From positions 1 to 64,000 of the forward strand of contig CAMPDV010002157.1 in assembly GCA_946699065.1 (NCBI GenBank): a stretch of 64,000 nt of DNA. Reading direction: 5' to 3'. Of this stretch, positions 26,261 to 40,200 are shown piece after piece (position 1 is the first letter of the stretch; every line of letters starts with the position of its first letter). Source of the DNA: Loxodes magnus (taxonomy: Eukaryota > Ciliophora > Karyorelictea > Loxodida > Loxodidae). Position numbers and translations under genes: made by a program. The notes beneath the pieces were generated by a model. The model saw only the letters and a program-made list of their open reading frames with translations. It was not told where the DNA came from and did not search any database.

Positions 26261-29200
26261 GAAAATTACAAATTGAAAATTAAAATTGAAAAATGGAAAA
26301 AAAGATGAAAAAAAAATGTATGATGGAAATAAAATAGAAAAAGAAGAAGAAAAAATGGAGGTTAAGGAGGCAGATTTGTACAGATAAGTGTAATATGCAG
26401 TTAAATGAAAAATATTAAGTAAGAAGTTTTGTTAAATATTTTTGAAAAGAGACTATTAATGTAAAACTTTGTGATGATGAAATAGTTTTTATAGAGATGT
26501 GTAGAAATGATAATAAAGACATAAATCGAGAATTAAAGAGTGCTTTTAAAAGCCTGATAGATGTTAAAAAGAAATAAAATTGAAAATTACAAATTGAAAA
26601 TTAAAATTGAAAAATGTATAAAAAGAAGAAAAAAAATGTATGATGGAAATAAAACAGAAAAAGAAGAAAAAAAAATGGAGGTTAAGGAGGCAGATTTGTA
26701 CAGATAAGTGTAATATGCAGTTAAATGAAAAATATTAAGTAATAAGTTTTGTTAAATATTTTTGAAAAGAGACTATTAATGTAAAACTTTGTGATGAAGA
26801 AATAGTTTTTATAGAGATGTGTAGAAATGATAATAAAGACATAAATCGAGAATTAAAGAGTGCTTTTAAAAGCCTGATAGATGTTAAAAAGAAATAAAAT
26901 TGAAAATTACAAATTGAAAATTAAAATTGAAAAATGGAAAAAAAGATGAAAAAAAAATGTATGATGGAAATAAAATAGAAAAAGAAGAAAAAAAAATGGA
27001 GGTTAAGGAGGCAGATTTGTACAGATAAGTGTAATATGCAGTTAAATGAAAAATATTAAGTAAGAAGTTTTGTTAAATATTTTTGAAAAGAGACTATTAA
27101 TGTAATACTTTGTGATGAAATAGTTTTTATAGAGATGTGTAGAAATGATAATAAAGACATAAATCAAGAATTAAAGAGTGCTTTTAAAAGCCTGATAGAT
27201 GTTAAAAAGAAATAAAATTGAAAATTACAAATTGAAAATTAAAATTGAAAAATGGAAAAAAAGATGAAAAAAAAATGTATGATGGAAATAAAATAGAAAA
27301 AGAAGAAAAAATGGAGGTTAAGGAGGCAGATTTGTACAGATAAGTGTCATATGCAGTTAAATGAAAAATATTAAGTAAGAAGTTTTGTTAAATATTTTTG
27401 AAAAGAGACTATTAATGTAAAACTTTGTGATGAAGAAATAGTTTTTATAGAGATGTGTAGAAATGATAATAAAGACATAAATCGAGAATTAAAGAGTGCT
27501 TTTAAAAGCCTGATAGATGTTAAAAAGAAATAAAATTGAAAATTACAAATTGAAAATTAAAATTGAAAAATGGAAAAAAAAGAAGAAAAAAAAATTTATG
27601 ATGGAAATAAAATAGAAAAAGAAGAAAAAATGGAGGTTAAGGAGGCAGATTTGTACAGATAAGTGTAACACGCAGTTAAATGAAAAATATTAAGTAAGAA
27701 GTTTTGTTAAATATTTTTGAAAAGAGACTATTAATGTAAAACTTTGTGATGAAGAAATAGTTTTTATAGAGATGTGTAGAAATGATAATAAAGACATAAA
27801 TCGAGAATTAAAGAGTGCTTTTAAAAGCCTGATAGATGTTAAAAAGAAATAAAATTGAAAATTACAAATTGAAAATTAAAATTGAAAAATGGAAAAAAAG
27901 ATGAAAAAAAAATGTATGATGGAAATAAAATAGAAAAAGAAGAAGAAAAAATGGAGGTTAAGGAGGCAGATTTGTACAGATAAGTGTAATATGCAGTTAA
28001 ATGAAAAATATTAAGTAAGAAGTTTTGTTAAATATTTTTGAAAAGAGACTATTAATGTAAAACTTTGTGATGATGAAATAGTTTTTATAGAGATGTGTAG
28101 AAATGATAATAAAGACATAAATCGAGAATTAAAGAGTGCTTTTAAAAGCCTGATAGATGTTAAAAAGAAATAAAATTGAAAATTACAAATTGAAAATTAA
28201 AATTGAAAAATGTATAAAAAGAAGAAAAAAAATGTATGATGGAAATAAAACAGAAAAAGAAGAAAAAAAAATGGAGGTTAAGGAGGCAGATTTGTACAGA
28301 TAAGTGTAATATGCAGTTAAATGAAAAATATTAAGTAAGAAGTTTTGTTAAATATTTTTGAAAAGAGACTATTAATGTAAAACTTTGTGATGAAGAAATA
28401 GTTTTTATAGAGATGTGTAGAAATGATAATAAAGACATAAATCGAGAATTAAAGAGTGCTTTTAAAAGCCTGATAGATGTTAAAAAGAAATAAAATTGAA
28501 AATTACAAATTGAAAATTAAAATTGAAAAATGGAAAAAAAGATGAAAAAAAAATGTATGATGGAAATAAAATAGAAAAAGAAGAAAAAAAAATGGAGGTT
28601 AAGGAGGCAGATTTGTACAGATAAGTGTAATATGCAGTTAAATGAAAAATATTAAGTAAGAAGTTTTGTTAAATATTTTTGAAAAGAGACTATTAATGTA
28701 ATACTTTGTGATGAAATAGTTTTTATAGAGATGTGTAGAAATGATAATAAAGACATAAATCAAGAATTAAAGAGTGCTTTTAAAAGCCTGATAGATGTTA
28801 AAAAGAAATAAAATTGAAAATTACAAATTGAAAATTAAAATTGAAAAATGGAAAAAAAGATGAAAAAAAAATGTATGATGGAAATAAAATAGAAAAAGAA
28901 GAAAAAATGGAGGTTAAGGAGGCAGATTTGTACAGATAAGTGTCATATGCAGTTAAATGAAAAATATTAAGTAAGAAGTTTTGTTAAATATTTTTGAAAA
29001 GAGACTATTAATGTAAAACTTTGTGATGAAGAAATAGTTTTTATAGAGATGTGTAGAAAGGAATGATAATAAAGACATAAATCGAGAATTAAAGAGTGCT
29101 TTTAAAAGCCTGATAGATGTTAAAAAGAAATAAAATTGAAAATTACAAATTGAAAATTAAAATTGAAAAATGGAAAAAAAAGAAGAAAAAATAATGTATG

Positions 29201-29452
29201 ATGGAAATAAAATAGAAAAAGAAGAAAAAAAAATGGAGGTTAAGGAGGCAGATTTGTACAGATAAGTGTAATATGCAGTTAAATGAAAAATATTAAGTAA
29301 GAAGTTTTGTTAAATATTTTTGAAAAGAGACTATTAATGTAAAACTTTGTGATGAAATAGTTTTTATAGAGATGTGTAGAAATGATAATAAAGACATAAA
29401 TCAAGAATTAAAGAGTGCTTTTAAAAGCCTGATAGATGTTAAAAAGAAATAA
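26261..29452 (+). repeat. 5-monomer higher-order repeat, two copies of about 1.6 kb
   Basis: The monomer series starting at 26261 (GAAGAAGAAAA tract, ACAG-type, GTAATAC-type, CATATGCAG-type, longer-tract type) recurs from 27857, an offset of 1,596 bp. The GTAATACTTTG marker at about 27102 recurs near 28697 and the short GAAGAAAAAATGG tract at about 27301 recurs near 28900. Copies differ at a few sites, including a GGAA insertion-deletion and the last monomer's tract. Most monomers in the surrounding 22.5-31.5 kb carry AGAAATGATAAT rather than AGAAAGGAATGATAAT. Confidence 0.75.
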
Positions 29453-32400
29453 AATTGAAAATTACAAATTGAAAATTAAAATTGAAAAATGGAAAAAAAA
29501 GATGAAAAAAAAATGTATGATGGAAATAAAATAGAAAAAGAAGAAAAAAAAATGGAGGTTAAGGAGGCAGATTTGTACAGATAAGTGTAATATGCAGTTA
29601 AATGAAAAATATTAAGTAAGAAGTTTTGTTAAATATTTTTGAAAAGAGACTATTAATGTAATACTTTGTGATGAAATAGTTTTTATAGAGATGTGTAGAA
29701 ATGATAATAAAGACATAAATCAAGAATTAAAGAGTGCTTTTAAAAGCCTGATAGATGTTAAAAAGAAATAAAATTGAAAATTACAAATTGAAAATTAAAA
29801 TTGAAAAATGGAAAAAAAGATGAAAAAAAAATGTATGATGGAAGTAAAATAGAAAAAGAAGAAAAAAAAATGGAGGTTAAGGAGGCAGATTTGTACAGAT
29901 AAGTGTAATATGCAGTTAAATGAAAAATATTAAGTAAGAAGTTTTGTTAAATATTTTTGAAAAGAGACTATTAATGTAAAACTTTGTGATGAAGAAATAG
30001 TTTTTATAGAGATGTGTAGAAATGATAATAAAGACATAAATCGAGAATTAAAGAGTGCTTTTAAAAGCCTGATAGATGTTAAAAAGAAATAAAATTGAAA
30101 ATTACAAATTGAAAATTAAAATTGAAAAATGGAAAAAAAGATGAAAAAAAAATGTATGATGGAAATAAAATAGAAAAAGAAGAAAAAAAAATGGAGGTTA
30201 AGGAGGCAGATTTGTACAGATAAGTGTAATATGCAGTTAAATGAAAAATATTAAGTAAGAAGTTTTGTTAAATATTTTTGAAAAGAGACTATTAATGTAA
30301 TACTTTGTGATGAAATAGTTTTTATAGAGATGTGTAGAAATGATAATAAAGACATAAATCAAGAATTAAAGAGTGCTTTTAAAAGCCTGATAGATGTTAA
30401 AAAGAAATAAAATTGAAAATTACAAATTGAAAATTAAAATTGAAAAATGGAAAAAAAGATGAAAAAAAAATGTATGATGGAAATAAAATAGAAAAAGAAG
30501 AAAAAATGGAGGTTAAGGAGGCAGATTTGTACAGATAAGTGTCATATGCAGTTAAATGAAAAATATTAAGTAAGAAGTTTTGTTAAATATTTTTGAAAAG
30601 AGACTATTAATGTAAAACTTTGTGATGAAGAAATAGTTTTTATAGAGATGTGTAGAAATGATAATAAAGACATAAATCGAGAATTAAAGAGTGCTTTTAA
30701 AAGCCTGATAGATGTTAAAAAGAAATAAAATTGAAAATTACAAATTGAAAATTAAAATTGAAAAATGGAAAAAAAAGAAGAAAAAATAATGTATGATGGA
30801 AATAAAATAGAAAAAGAAGAAGAAAAAATGGAGGTTAAGGAGGCAGATTTGTACAGATAAGTGTCATATGCAGTTAAATGAAAAATATTAAGTAAGAAGT
30901 TTTGTTAAATATTTTTGAAAAGAGACTATTAATGTAAAACTTTGTGATGAAATAGTTTTTATAGAGATGTGTAGAAATGATAATAAAGACATAAATCAAG
31001 AATTAAAGAGTGCTTTTAAAAGCCTGATAGATGTTAAAAAGAAATAAAATTGAAAATTACAAATTGAAAATTAAAATTGAAAAATGGAAAAAAAGAAGAA
31101 AAAAAAATGTATGATGGAAATAAAATAGAAAAAGAAGAAAAAAAAATGGAGGTTAAGGAGGCAGATTTGTACAGATAAGTGTCATATGCAGTTAAATGAA
31201 AAATATTAAGTAAGAAGTTTTGTTAAATATTTTTGAAAAGAGACTATTAATGTAAAACTTTGTGATGAAATAGTTTTTATAGAGATGTGTAGAAATGATA
31301 ATAAAGACATAAATCAAGAATTAAAGAGTGCTTTTAAAAGCCTGATAGATGTTAAAAAGAAATAAAATTGAAAATTACAAATTGAAAATTAAAATTGAAA
31401 AATGGAAAAAAAGAAGAAAAAAGAAGAAAAAAAAAGTATGATGGAAATAAAATAGAAAAAGAAGAAAAAAAAATGTAGGTTAAGGAGGCAGATTTTTACA
31501 GATAAGTGTAATATGCAGTTAAATGAAAAATATTAAGTAAGAAGTTTTGTTAAATATTCTTGAAAAGTGACTATTAATGTAAAACTTCGTGAAGAAATAG
31601 TTTTTATAGAGATGTGTAGGAATGATAATAAAGACATAAATCAAGAATTAAAGAGTGCTTTTAAAAGCCTGATAGATGTTAAAAAGAAATAAAATTGAAA
31701 ATTACAAATTGAAAATTAAAATTGAAAAATGGAAAAAAAGATGAAAAAAAAATGTATGATGGAAATAAAATAGAAAAAGAAGAAAAAATAATGGAGGTTA
31801 AGGAGGCAGATTTGTACAGATAAGTGTAACACGCAGTTAAATGAAAAATATTAAGTAAGAAGTTTTGTTAAATATTTTTGAAAAGAGACTATTAATGTAA
31901 AACTTTGTGATGAAGAAATAGTTTTTATAGAGATGTGTAGAAATGATAATAAAGACATAAATCGAGAATTAAAGAGTGCTTTTAAAAGCCTGATAGATGT
32001 TAAAAAGAAATAAAATTGAAAATTACAAATTGAAAATTAAAATTGAAAAATGGAAAAAAAAGAAGAAAAAAAAATGTATGTATGGAAATAAAATAGAAAA
32101 AGAAGAAAGAGAAATGAAGGTTAAGGAGGCAGATTTGTACAGATAAGTGTAATATGCAGTTAAATGAAAAATATTAAGTAAGAAGTTTTGTTAAATATTT
32201 TTGAAAAGAGACTATTAATGTAAAACTTTGTGATGAAATAGTTTTTATAGAGATGTGTAGAAATGATAATAAAGACATAAATCAAGAATTAAAGAGTGCT
32301 TTTAAAAGCCTGATAGATGTTAAAAAGAAATAAAATTGAAAATTACAAATTGAAAATTAAAATTGAAAAATGGAAAAAAAGAAGAAAAAAAAATGTATGA

Positions 32401-34268
32401 TGGAAATAAAATAGAAAAAGAAGAAAAAAAAATGGAGGTTAAGGAGGCAGATTTGTACAGATAAGTGTCATATGCAGTTAAATGAAAAATATTAAGTAAG
32501 AAGTTTTGTTAAATATTTTTGAAAAGAGACTATTAATGTAATACTTTGTGATGATAAAATAGTTTTTATAGAGATGTGTAGAAATGATAATAAAGACATA
32601 AATCGAGAATTAAAGAGTGCTTTTAAAAGCCTGATAGATGTTAAAAAGAAATAAAATTGAAAATTACAAATTGAAAATTAAAATTGAAAAATGCAAAAAA
32701 AGATGAAAAAAAATGTATGATGGAAGTAAAATAGAAAAAGAAGAAAAAAAAATGGATGTTAAGGAGGCATATTTGTACAGATAAGTGTAATATGCAGTTA
32801 AATGAAAAATATTAAGTAAAAAATTTTTTTAAATATTTTTGAAAAGAGACTATTAATGTAAAACTTCGTGAAGAAATAGTTTTTATAGAGATGTGTAGAA
32901 AGGAATGATAATAAAGACATAAATCGAGAATTAAAGAGTGCTTTTAAAAGCCTGATAGATGTTAAAAAGAAATAAAATTGAAAATTACAAATTGAAAATT
33001 AAAATTGAAAAATGGAAAAAAAGATGAAAAAAAAATGTATGATGGAAATAAAATAGAAAAAGAAGAAGAAAAAATGGAGGTTAAGGAGGCAGATTTGTAC
33101 AGATAAGTGTCATATGCAGTTAAATGAAAAATATTAAGTAAGAAGTTTTGTTAAATATTTTTGAAAAGAGACTATTAATGTAAAACTTTGTGATGAAATA
33201 GTTTTTATAGAGATGTGTAGAAATGATAATAAAGACATAAATCAAGAATTAAAGAGTGCTTTTAAAAGCCTGATAGATGTTAAAAAGAAATAAAATTGAA
33301 AATTACAAATTGAAAATTAAAATTGAAAAAAAGAAAAAAAAGAAGAAAAAAGAAGAAAAAAAAATGTATGATGGAAATAAAATAGAAAAAGAAGAAAAAA
33401 AAATAGAGGTTAAGGAGGCAGATTTGTACAGATAAGTGTCATATGCAGTTAAATGAAAAATATTAAGTAAGAAGTTTTGTTAAATATTTTTGAAAAGAGA
33501 CTATTAATGTAAAACTTTGTGATGAAGAAATAGTTTTTATAGAGATGTGTAGAAAGGAATGATAATAAAGACATAAATCGAGAATTAAAGAGTGCTTTTA
33601 AAAGCCTGATAGATGTTAAAAAGAAATAAAATTGAAAATTACAAATTGAAAATTAAAATTGAAAAATGGAAAAAAAGATGAAAAAATAATTTATTATGGA
33701 AATAAAATAGAAAAAGAAGAAAAAAAAATGGAGGTTAAGGAGGCAGATTTGTACAGATATGTGTAATATGCAGTTAAATGAAAAATATTAAGAAGAAGTT
33801 TCGTTAAATATTCTTGAAAAGTGACTATTAATGTAAAACTTCGTGAAGAAATAGTTTTTATAGAGATGTGTAGGAATGATAATAAAGACATAAATCAAGA
33901 ATTAAAGAGTGCTTTTAAAAGCCTGATAGATGTTAAAAAGAAATAAAATTGAAAATTACAAATTGAAAATTAAAATTGAAAAATGGAAAAAAAGATGAAA
34001 AAAAAATGTATGATGGAAGTAAAATAGAAAAAGAAGAAAAAATAATGGAGGTTAAGGAGGCAGATTTGTACAGATAAGTGTAATATGCAGTTAAATGAAA
34101 AATATTAAGTAAGAAGTTTTGTTAAATATTTTTGAAAAGAGACTATTAATGTAAAACTTTGTGAAGAAATAGTTTTTATAGAGATGTGTAGAAATGATAA
34201 TAAAGACATAAATCGAGAATTAAAGAGTGCTTTTAAAAGCCTGATAGATGTTAAAAAGAAATAAAATT

Positions 34269-37200
34269 GAAAATTACAAATTGAAAATTAAAATTGAAAA
34301 ATGCAATAAAAGATGAAAAAAAAAATTTATGATGGAAATAAAATAGAAAAAGAAGAAAAAAAGATGGAGTTAAGGAGTTAGATTTGTACAGATAAGTGTA
34401 ACACGCAGTTAAATGAAAAATTTTAAGTAAGAAGTTTTGTTAAATATTTTTGAAAAGAGACTATTATTGTAAAACTTTGTGATGAAGAAATAGTTTTTAT
34501 AGAGATGTGTAGAAAGGAATGATAATAAAGACATAAATCAAGAATTAAAGAGTGCTTTTAAAAGCCTGATAGATGTTAAAAAGAAATAAAATTGAAAATT
34601 ACAAATTGAAAATTAAAATTGAAAAATGGAAAAAAAGATGAAAAAAAAATGTATGATGGAAATAAAATAGAAAAAGAAGAAGAAAAAATGGAGGTTAAGG
34701 AGGCAGATTTGTACAGATAAGTGTCATATGCAGTTAAATGAAAAATATTAAGTAAGAAGTTTTGTTAAATATTTTTGAAAAGAGACTATTAATGTAATAC
34801 TTTGTGATGATGAAATAGTTTTTATAGAGATGTGTAGAAATGATAATAAAGACATAAATCGAGAATTAAAGAGTGCTTTTAAAAGCCTGATAGATGTTAA
34901 AAAGAAATAAAATTGAAAATTACAAATTGAAAATTAAAATTGAAAAATGGAAAAAAAGATGAAAAAAAAATGTATGATGGAAATAAAATAGAAAAAGAAG
35001 AAAAAAAAATGGAGGTTAAGGAGGCAGATTTGTACAGATAAGTGTAATATGCAGTTAAATGAAAAATATTAAGTAAGAAGTTTTGTTAAATATTTTTGAA
35101 AAGAGACTATTAATGTAAAACTTTGTGATGAAATAGTTTTTATAGAGATGTGTAGAAATGATAATAAAGACATAAATCAAGAATTAAAGAGTGCTTTTAA
35201 AAGCCTGATAGATGTTAAAAAGAAATAAAATTGAAAATTACAAATTGAAAATTAAAATTGAAAAATGGAAAAAAAGATGAAAAAAAAATGTATGATGGAA
35301 ATAAAATAGAAAAAGAAGAAGAAAAAATGGAGGTTAAGGAGGCAGATTTGTACAGATAAGTGTCATATGCAGTTAAATGAAAAATATTAAGTAAGAAGTT
35401 TTGTTAAATATTTTTGAAAAGAGACTATTAATGTAAAACTTTGTGATGAAATAGTTTTTATAGAGATGTGTAGAAAGGAATGATAATAAAGACATAAATC
35501 AAGAATTAAAGAGTGCTTTTAAAAGCCTGATAGATGTTAAAAAGAAATAAAATTGAAAATTACAAATTGAAAATTAAAATTGAAAAAATTGAAAAATGGA
35601 AAAAAAAGAAGAAAAAAAAATTTATGATGGAAATAAAATAGAAAAAGAAGAAAAAATAATGGAGGTTAAGGAGGCAGATTTGTACAGATAAGTGTAACAC
35701 GCAGTTAAATGAAAAATATTAAGTAAGAAGTTTTGTTAAATATTTTTGAAAAGAGACTATTAATGTAAAACTTTGTGATGATGAAATAGTTTTTATAGAG
35801 ATGTGTAGGAATGATAATAAAGACATAAATCGAGAATTAAAGAGTGCTTTTAAAAGCCTGATAGATGTTAAAAAGAAATAAAATTGAAAATTACAAATTG
35901 AAAATTAAAATTGAAAAATGCAAAAAAAGATGAAAAAATAATTTATTATGGAAATAAAATAGAAAAAGAAGAAAAAATAATGGAGGTTAAGGAGGCAGAT
36001 TTGTACAGATAAGTGTAATATGCAGTTAAATGAAAAATATTAAGTAAGAAGTTTCGTTAAATATTCTTGAAAAGTGACTATTAATGTAAAACTTTTTAAT
36101 GAAATAGTTTTTATAGAGATGTGTAGAAAGGAATGATAATAAAGACATAAATCGAGAATTAAAGAGTGCTTTTAAAAGCCTGATAGATGTTAAAAAGAAA
36201 TAAAATTGAAAATTACAAATTGAAAATTAAAATTGAAAAATGCAAAAAAAGATGAAAAAAAATGTATGATGGAAGTAAAATAGAAAAAGAAGAAAAAAAA
36301 ATGGATGTTAAGGAGGCATATTTGTACAGATAAGTGTAATATGCAGTTAAATGAAAAATATTAAGTAAAAAATTTTTTTAAATATTTTTGAAAAGAGACT
36401 ATTAATGTAAAACTTCGTGAAGAAATAGTTTTTATAGAGATGTGTAGAAAGGAATGATAATAAAGACATAAATCGAGAATTAAAGAGTGCTTTTAAAAGC
36501 CTGATAGATGTTAAAAAGAAATAAAATTGAAAATTACAAATTGAAAATTAAAATTGAAAAATGGAAAAAAAGATGAAAAAAAAATGTATGATGGAAATAA
36601 AATAGAAAAAGAAGAAAAAATAATGGAGGTTAAGGAGGCAGATTTGTACAGATAAGTGTAACACGCAGTTAAATGAAAAATATTAAGTAAGAAGTTTTGT
36701 TAAATATTTTTGAAAAGAGACTATTAATGTAAAACTTTGTGATGAAATAGTTTTTATAGAGATGTGTAGAAATGATAATAAAGACATAAATCGAGAATTA
36801 AAGAGTGCTTTTAAAAGCCTGATAGATGTTAAAAAGAAATAAAATTGAAAATTACAAATTGAAAATTAAAATTGAAAAATGGAAAAAAAGATGAAAAAAA
36901 AATGTATGATGGAAATAAAATAGAAAAAGAAGAAAAAAAAATGGAGGTTAAGGAGGCAGAATTTTACAGATAAGTGTAATATGCAGTTAAATGAAAAATA
37001 TTAAGTAAGAAGTTTCGTTAAATATTCTTGAAAAGTGACTATTAATGTAAAACTTTGTGATGATGAAATAGTTTTTATAGAGATGTGTAGAAAGGAATGA
37101 TAATAAAGACATAAATCGAGAATTAAAGAGTGCTTTTAAAAGCCTGATAGATGTTAAAAAGAAATAAAATTGAAAATTACAAATTGAAAATTAAAATTGA

Positions 37201-40200
37201 AAAATGGAAAAAAAGATGAAAAAAAAATGTATGATGGAAATAGAAAAAAAAGAAAAAATAGAGGCAGATTTGTTGAGATAAGTGTTATATGCTGTTTAAA
37301 ATATTTTTGGTTTAATGAAAAATATTAAGTAAGAAGTTTTGTTAAATATTTTTGAAAAGAGACTATTAATGTAAAACTTTGTGATGAAATAGTTTTTATA
37401 GAGATGTGTAGAAAGGAATGATAATAAAGACATAAATCGAGAATTAAAGAGTGCTTTTAAAAGCCTGATAGATGTTAAAAAGAAATAAAATTGAAAATTA
37501 CAAATTGAAAATTAAAATTGAAAAATGGAAAAAAAGATGAAAAAAAAATGTATGATGGAAATAAAATAGAAAAAGAAGAAGAAAAAATGGAGGTTAAGGA
37601 GGCAGATTTGTACAGATAAGTGTAACACGCAGTTAAATGAAAAATATTAAGTAAGAAGTTTTGTTAAATATTTTTGAAAAGAGACTATTAATGTAAAACT
37701 TTGTGATGAAATAGTTTTTATAGAGATGTGTAGAAAGGAATGATAATAAAGACATAAATCAAGAATTAAAGAGTGCTTTTAAAAGCCTGATAGATGTTAA
37801 AAAGAAATAAAATTGAAAATTACAAATTGAAAATTAAAATTGAAAAAAAGAAAAAAAAGAAGAAAAAAGAAGAAAAAAGAAGAAAAAAAAATGTATGATG
37901 GAAATAAAATAGAAAAAGAAGAAAAAAAAATAGAGGTTAAGGAGGCAGATTTGTACAGATAAGTGTAATATGCAGTTAAATGAAAAATATTAAGTAAGAA
38001 GTTTTGTTAAATATTTTTGAAAAGAGACTATTAATGTAAAACTTTGTGATGAAATAGTTTTTATAGAGATGTGTAGAAAGGAATGATAATAAAGACATAA
38101 ATCAAGAATTAAAGAGTGCTTTTAAAAGCCTGATAGATGTTAAAAAGAAATAAAATTGAAAATTACAAATTGAAAATTAAAATTGAAAAAAAGAAAAAAA
38201 AGAAGAAAAAAGAAGAAAAAAGAAGAAAAAAAAATGTATGATGGAAATAAAATAGAAAAAGAAGAAGAAAAAATGGAGGTTAAGGAGGCAGATTTGTACA
38301 GATAAGTGTAACACGCAGTTAAATGAAAAATATTAAGTAAGAAGTTTTGTTAAATATTTTTGAAAAGAGACTATTAATGTAAAACTTTGTGATGAAATAG
38401 TTTTTATAGAGATGTGTAGAAAGGAATGATAATAAAGACATAAATCAAGAATTAAAGAGTGCTTTTAAAAGCCTGATAGATGTTAAAAAGAAATAAAATT
38501 GAAAATTACAAATTGAAAATTAAAATTGAAAAATGCAATAAAAGATGAAAAAAAAAATTTATGATGGAAATAAAATAGAAAAAGAAGAAAAAAAGATGGA
38601 GTTAAGGAGTTAGATTTGTACAGATAAGTGTAACACGCAGTTAAATGAAAAATTTTAAGTAAGAAGTTTTGTTAAATATTTTTGAAAAGAGACTATTATT
38701 GTAAAACTTTGTGATGAAGAAATAGTTTTTATAGAGATGTGTAGAAAGGAATGATAATAAAGACATAAATCAAGAATTAAAGAGTGCTTTTAAAAGCCTG
38801 ATAGATGTTAAAAAGAAATAAAATTGAAAATTACAAATTGAAAATTAAAATTGAAAAATGGAAAAAAAGATGAAAAAAAAATGTATGATGGAAATAAAAT
38901 AGAAAAAGAAGAAGAAAAAATGGAGGTTAAGGAGGCAGATTTGTACAGATAAGTGTCATATGCAGTTAAATGAAAAATATTAAGTAAGAAGTTTTGTTAA
39001 ATATTTTTGAAAAGAGACTATTAATGTAATACTTTGTGATGATGAAATAGTTTTTATAGAGATGTGTAGAAATGATAATAAAGACATAAATCGAGAATTA
39101 AAGAGTGCTTTTAAAAGCCTGATAGATGTTAAAAAGAAATAAAATTGAAAATTACAAATTGAAAATTAAAATTGAAAAATGGAAAAAAAGATGAAAAAAA
39201 AATGTATGATGGAAATAAAATAGAAAAAGAAGAAAAAAAAATGGAGGTTAAGGAGGCAGATTTGTACAGATAAGTGTAATATGCAGTTAAATGAAAAATA
39301 TTAAGTAAGAAGTTTTGTTAAATATTTTTGAAAAGAGACTATTAATGTAAAACTTTGTGATGAAATAGTTTTTATAGAGATGTGTAGAAATGATAATAAA
39401 GACATAAATCAAGAATTAAAGAGTGCTTTTAAAAGCCTGATAGATGTTAAAAAGAAATAAAATTGAAAATTACAAATTGAAAATTAAAATTGAAAAATGG
39501 AAAAAAAGATGAAAAAAAAATGTATGATGGAAATAAAATAGAAAAAGAAGAAGAAAAAATGGAGGTTAAGGAGGCAGATTTGTACAGATAAGTGTCATAT
39601 GCAGTTAAATGAAAAATATTAAGTAAGAAGTTTTGTTAAATATTTTTGAAAAGAGACTATTAATGTAAAACTTTGTGATGAAATAGTTTTTATAGAGATG
39701 TGTAGAAAGGAATGATAATAAAGACATAAATCAAGAATTAAAGAGTGCTTTTAAAAGCCTGATAGATGTTAAAAAGAAATAAAATTGAAAATTACAAATT
39801 GAAAATTAAAATTGAAAAAATTGAAAAATGGAAAAAAAAGAAGAAAAAAAAATTTATGATGGAAATAAAATAGAAAAAGAAGAAAAAATAATGGAGGTTA
39901 AGGAGGCAGATTTGTACAGATAAGTGTAACACGCAGTTAAATGAAAAATATTAAGTAAGAAGTTTTGTTAAATATTTTTGAAAAGAGACTATTAATGTAA
40001 AACTTTGTGATGATGAAATAGTTTTTATAGAGATGTGTAGGAATGATAATAAAGACATAAATCGAGAATTAAAGAGTGCTTTTAAAAGCCTGATAGATGT
40101 TAAAAAGAAATAAAATTGAAAATTACAAATTGAAAATTAAAATTGAAAAATGCAAAAAAAGATGAAAAAATAATTTATTATGGAAATAAAATAGAAAAAG

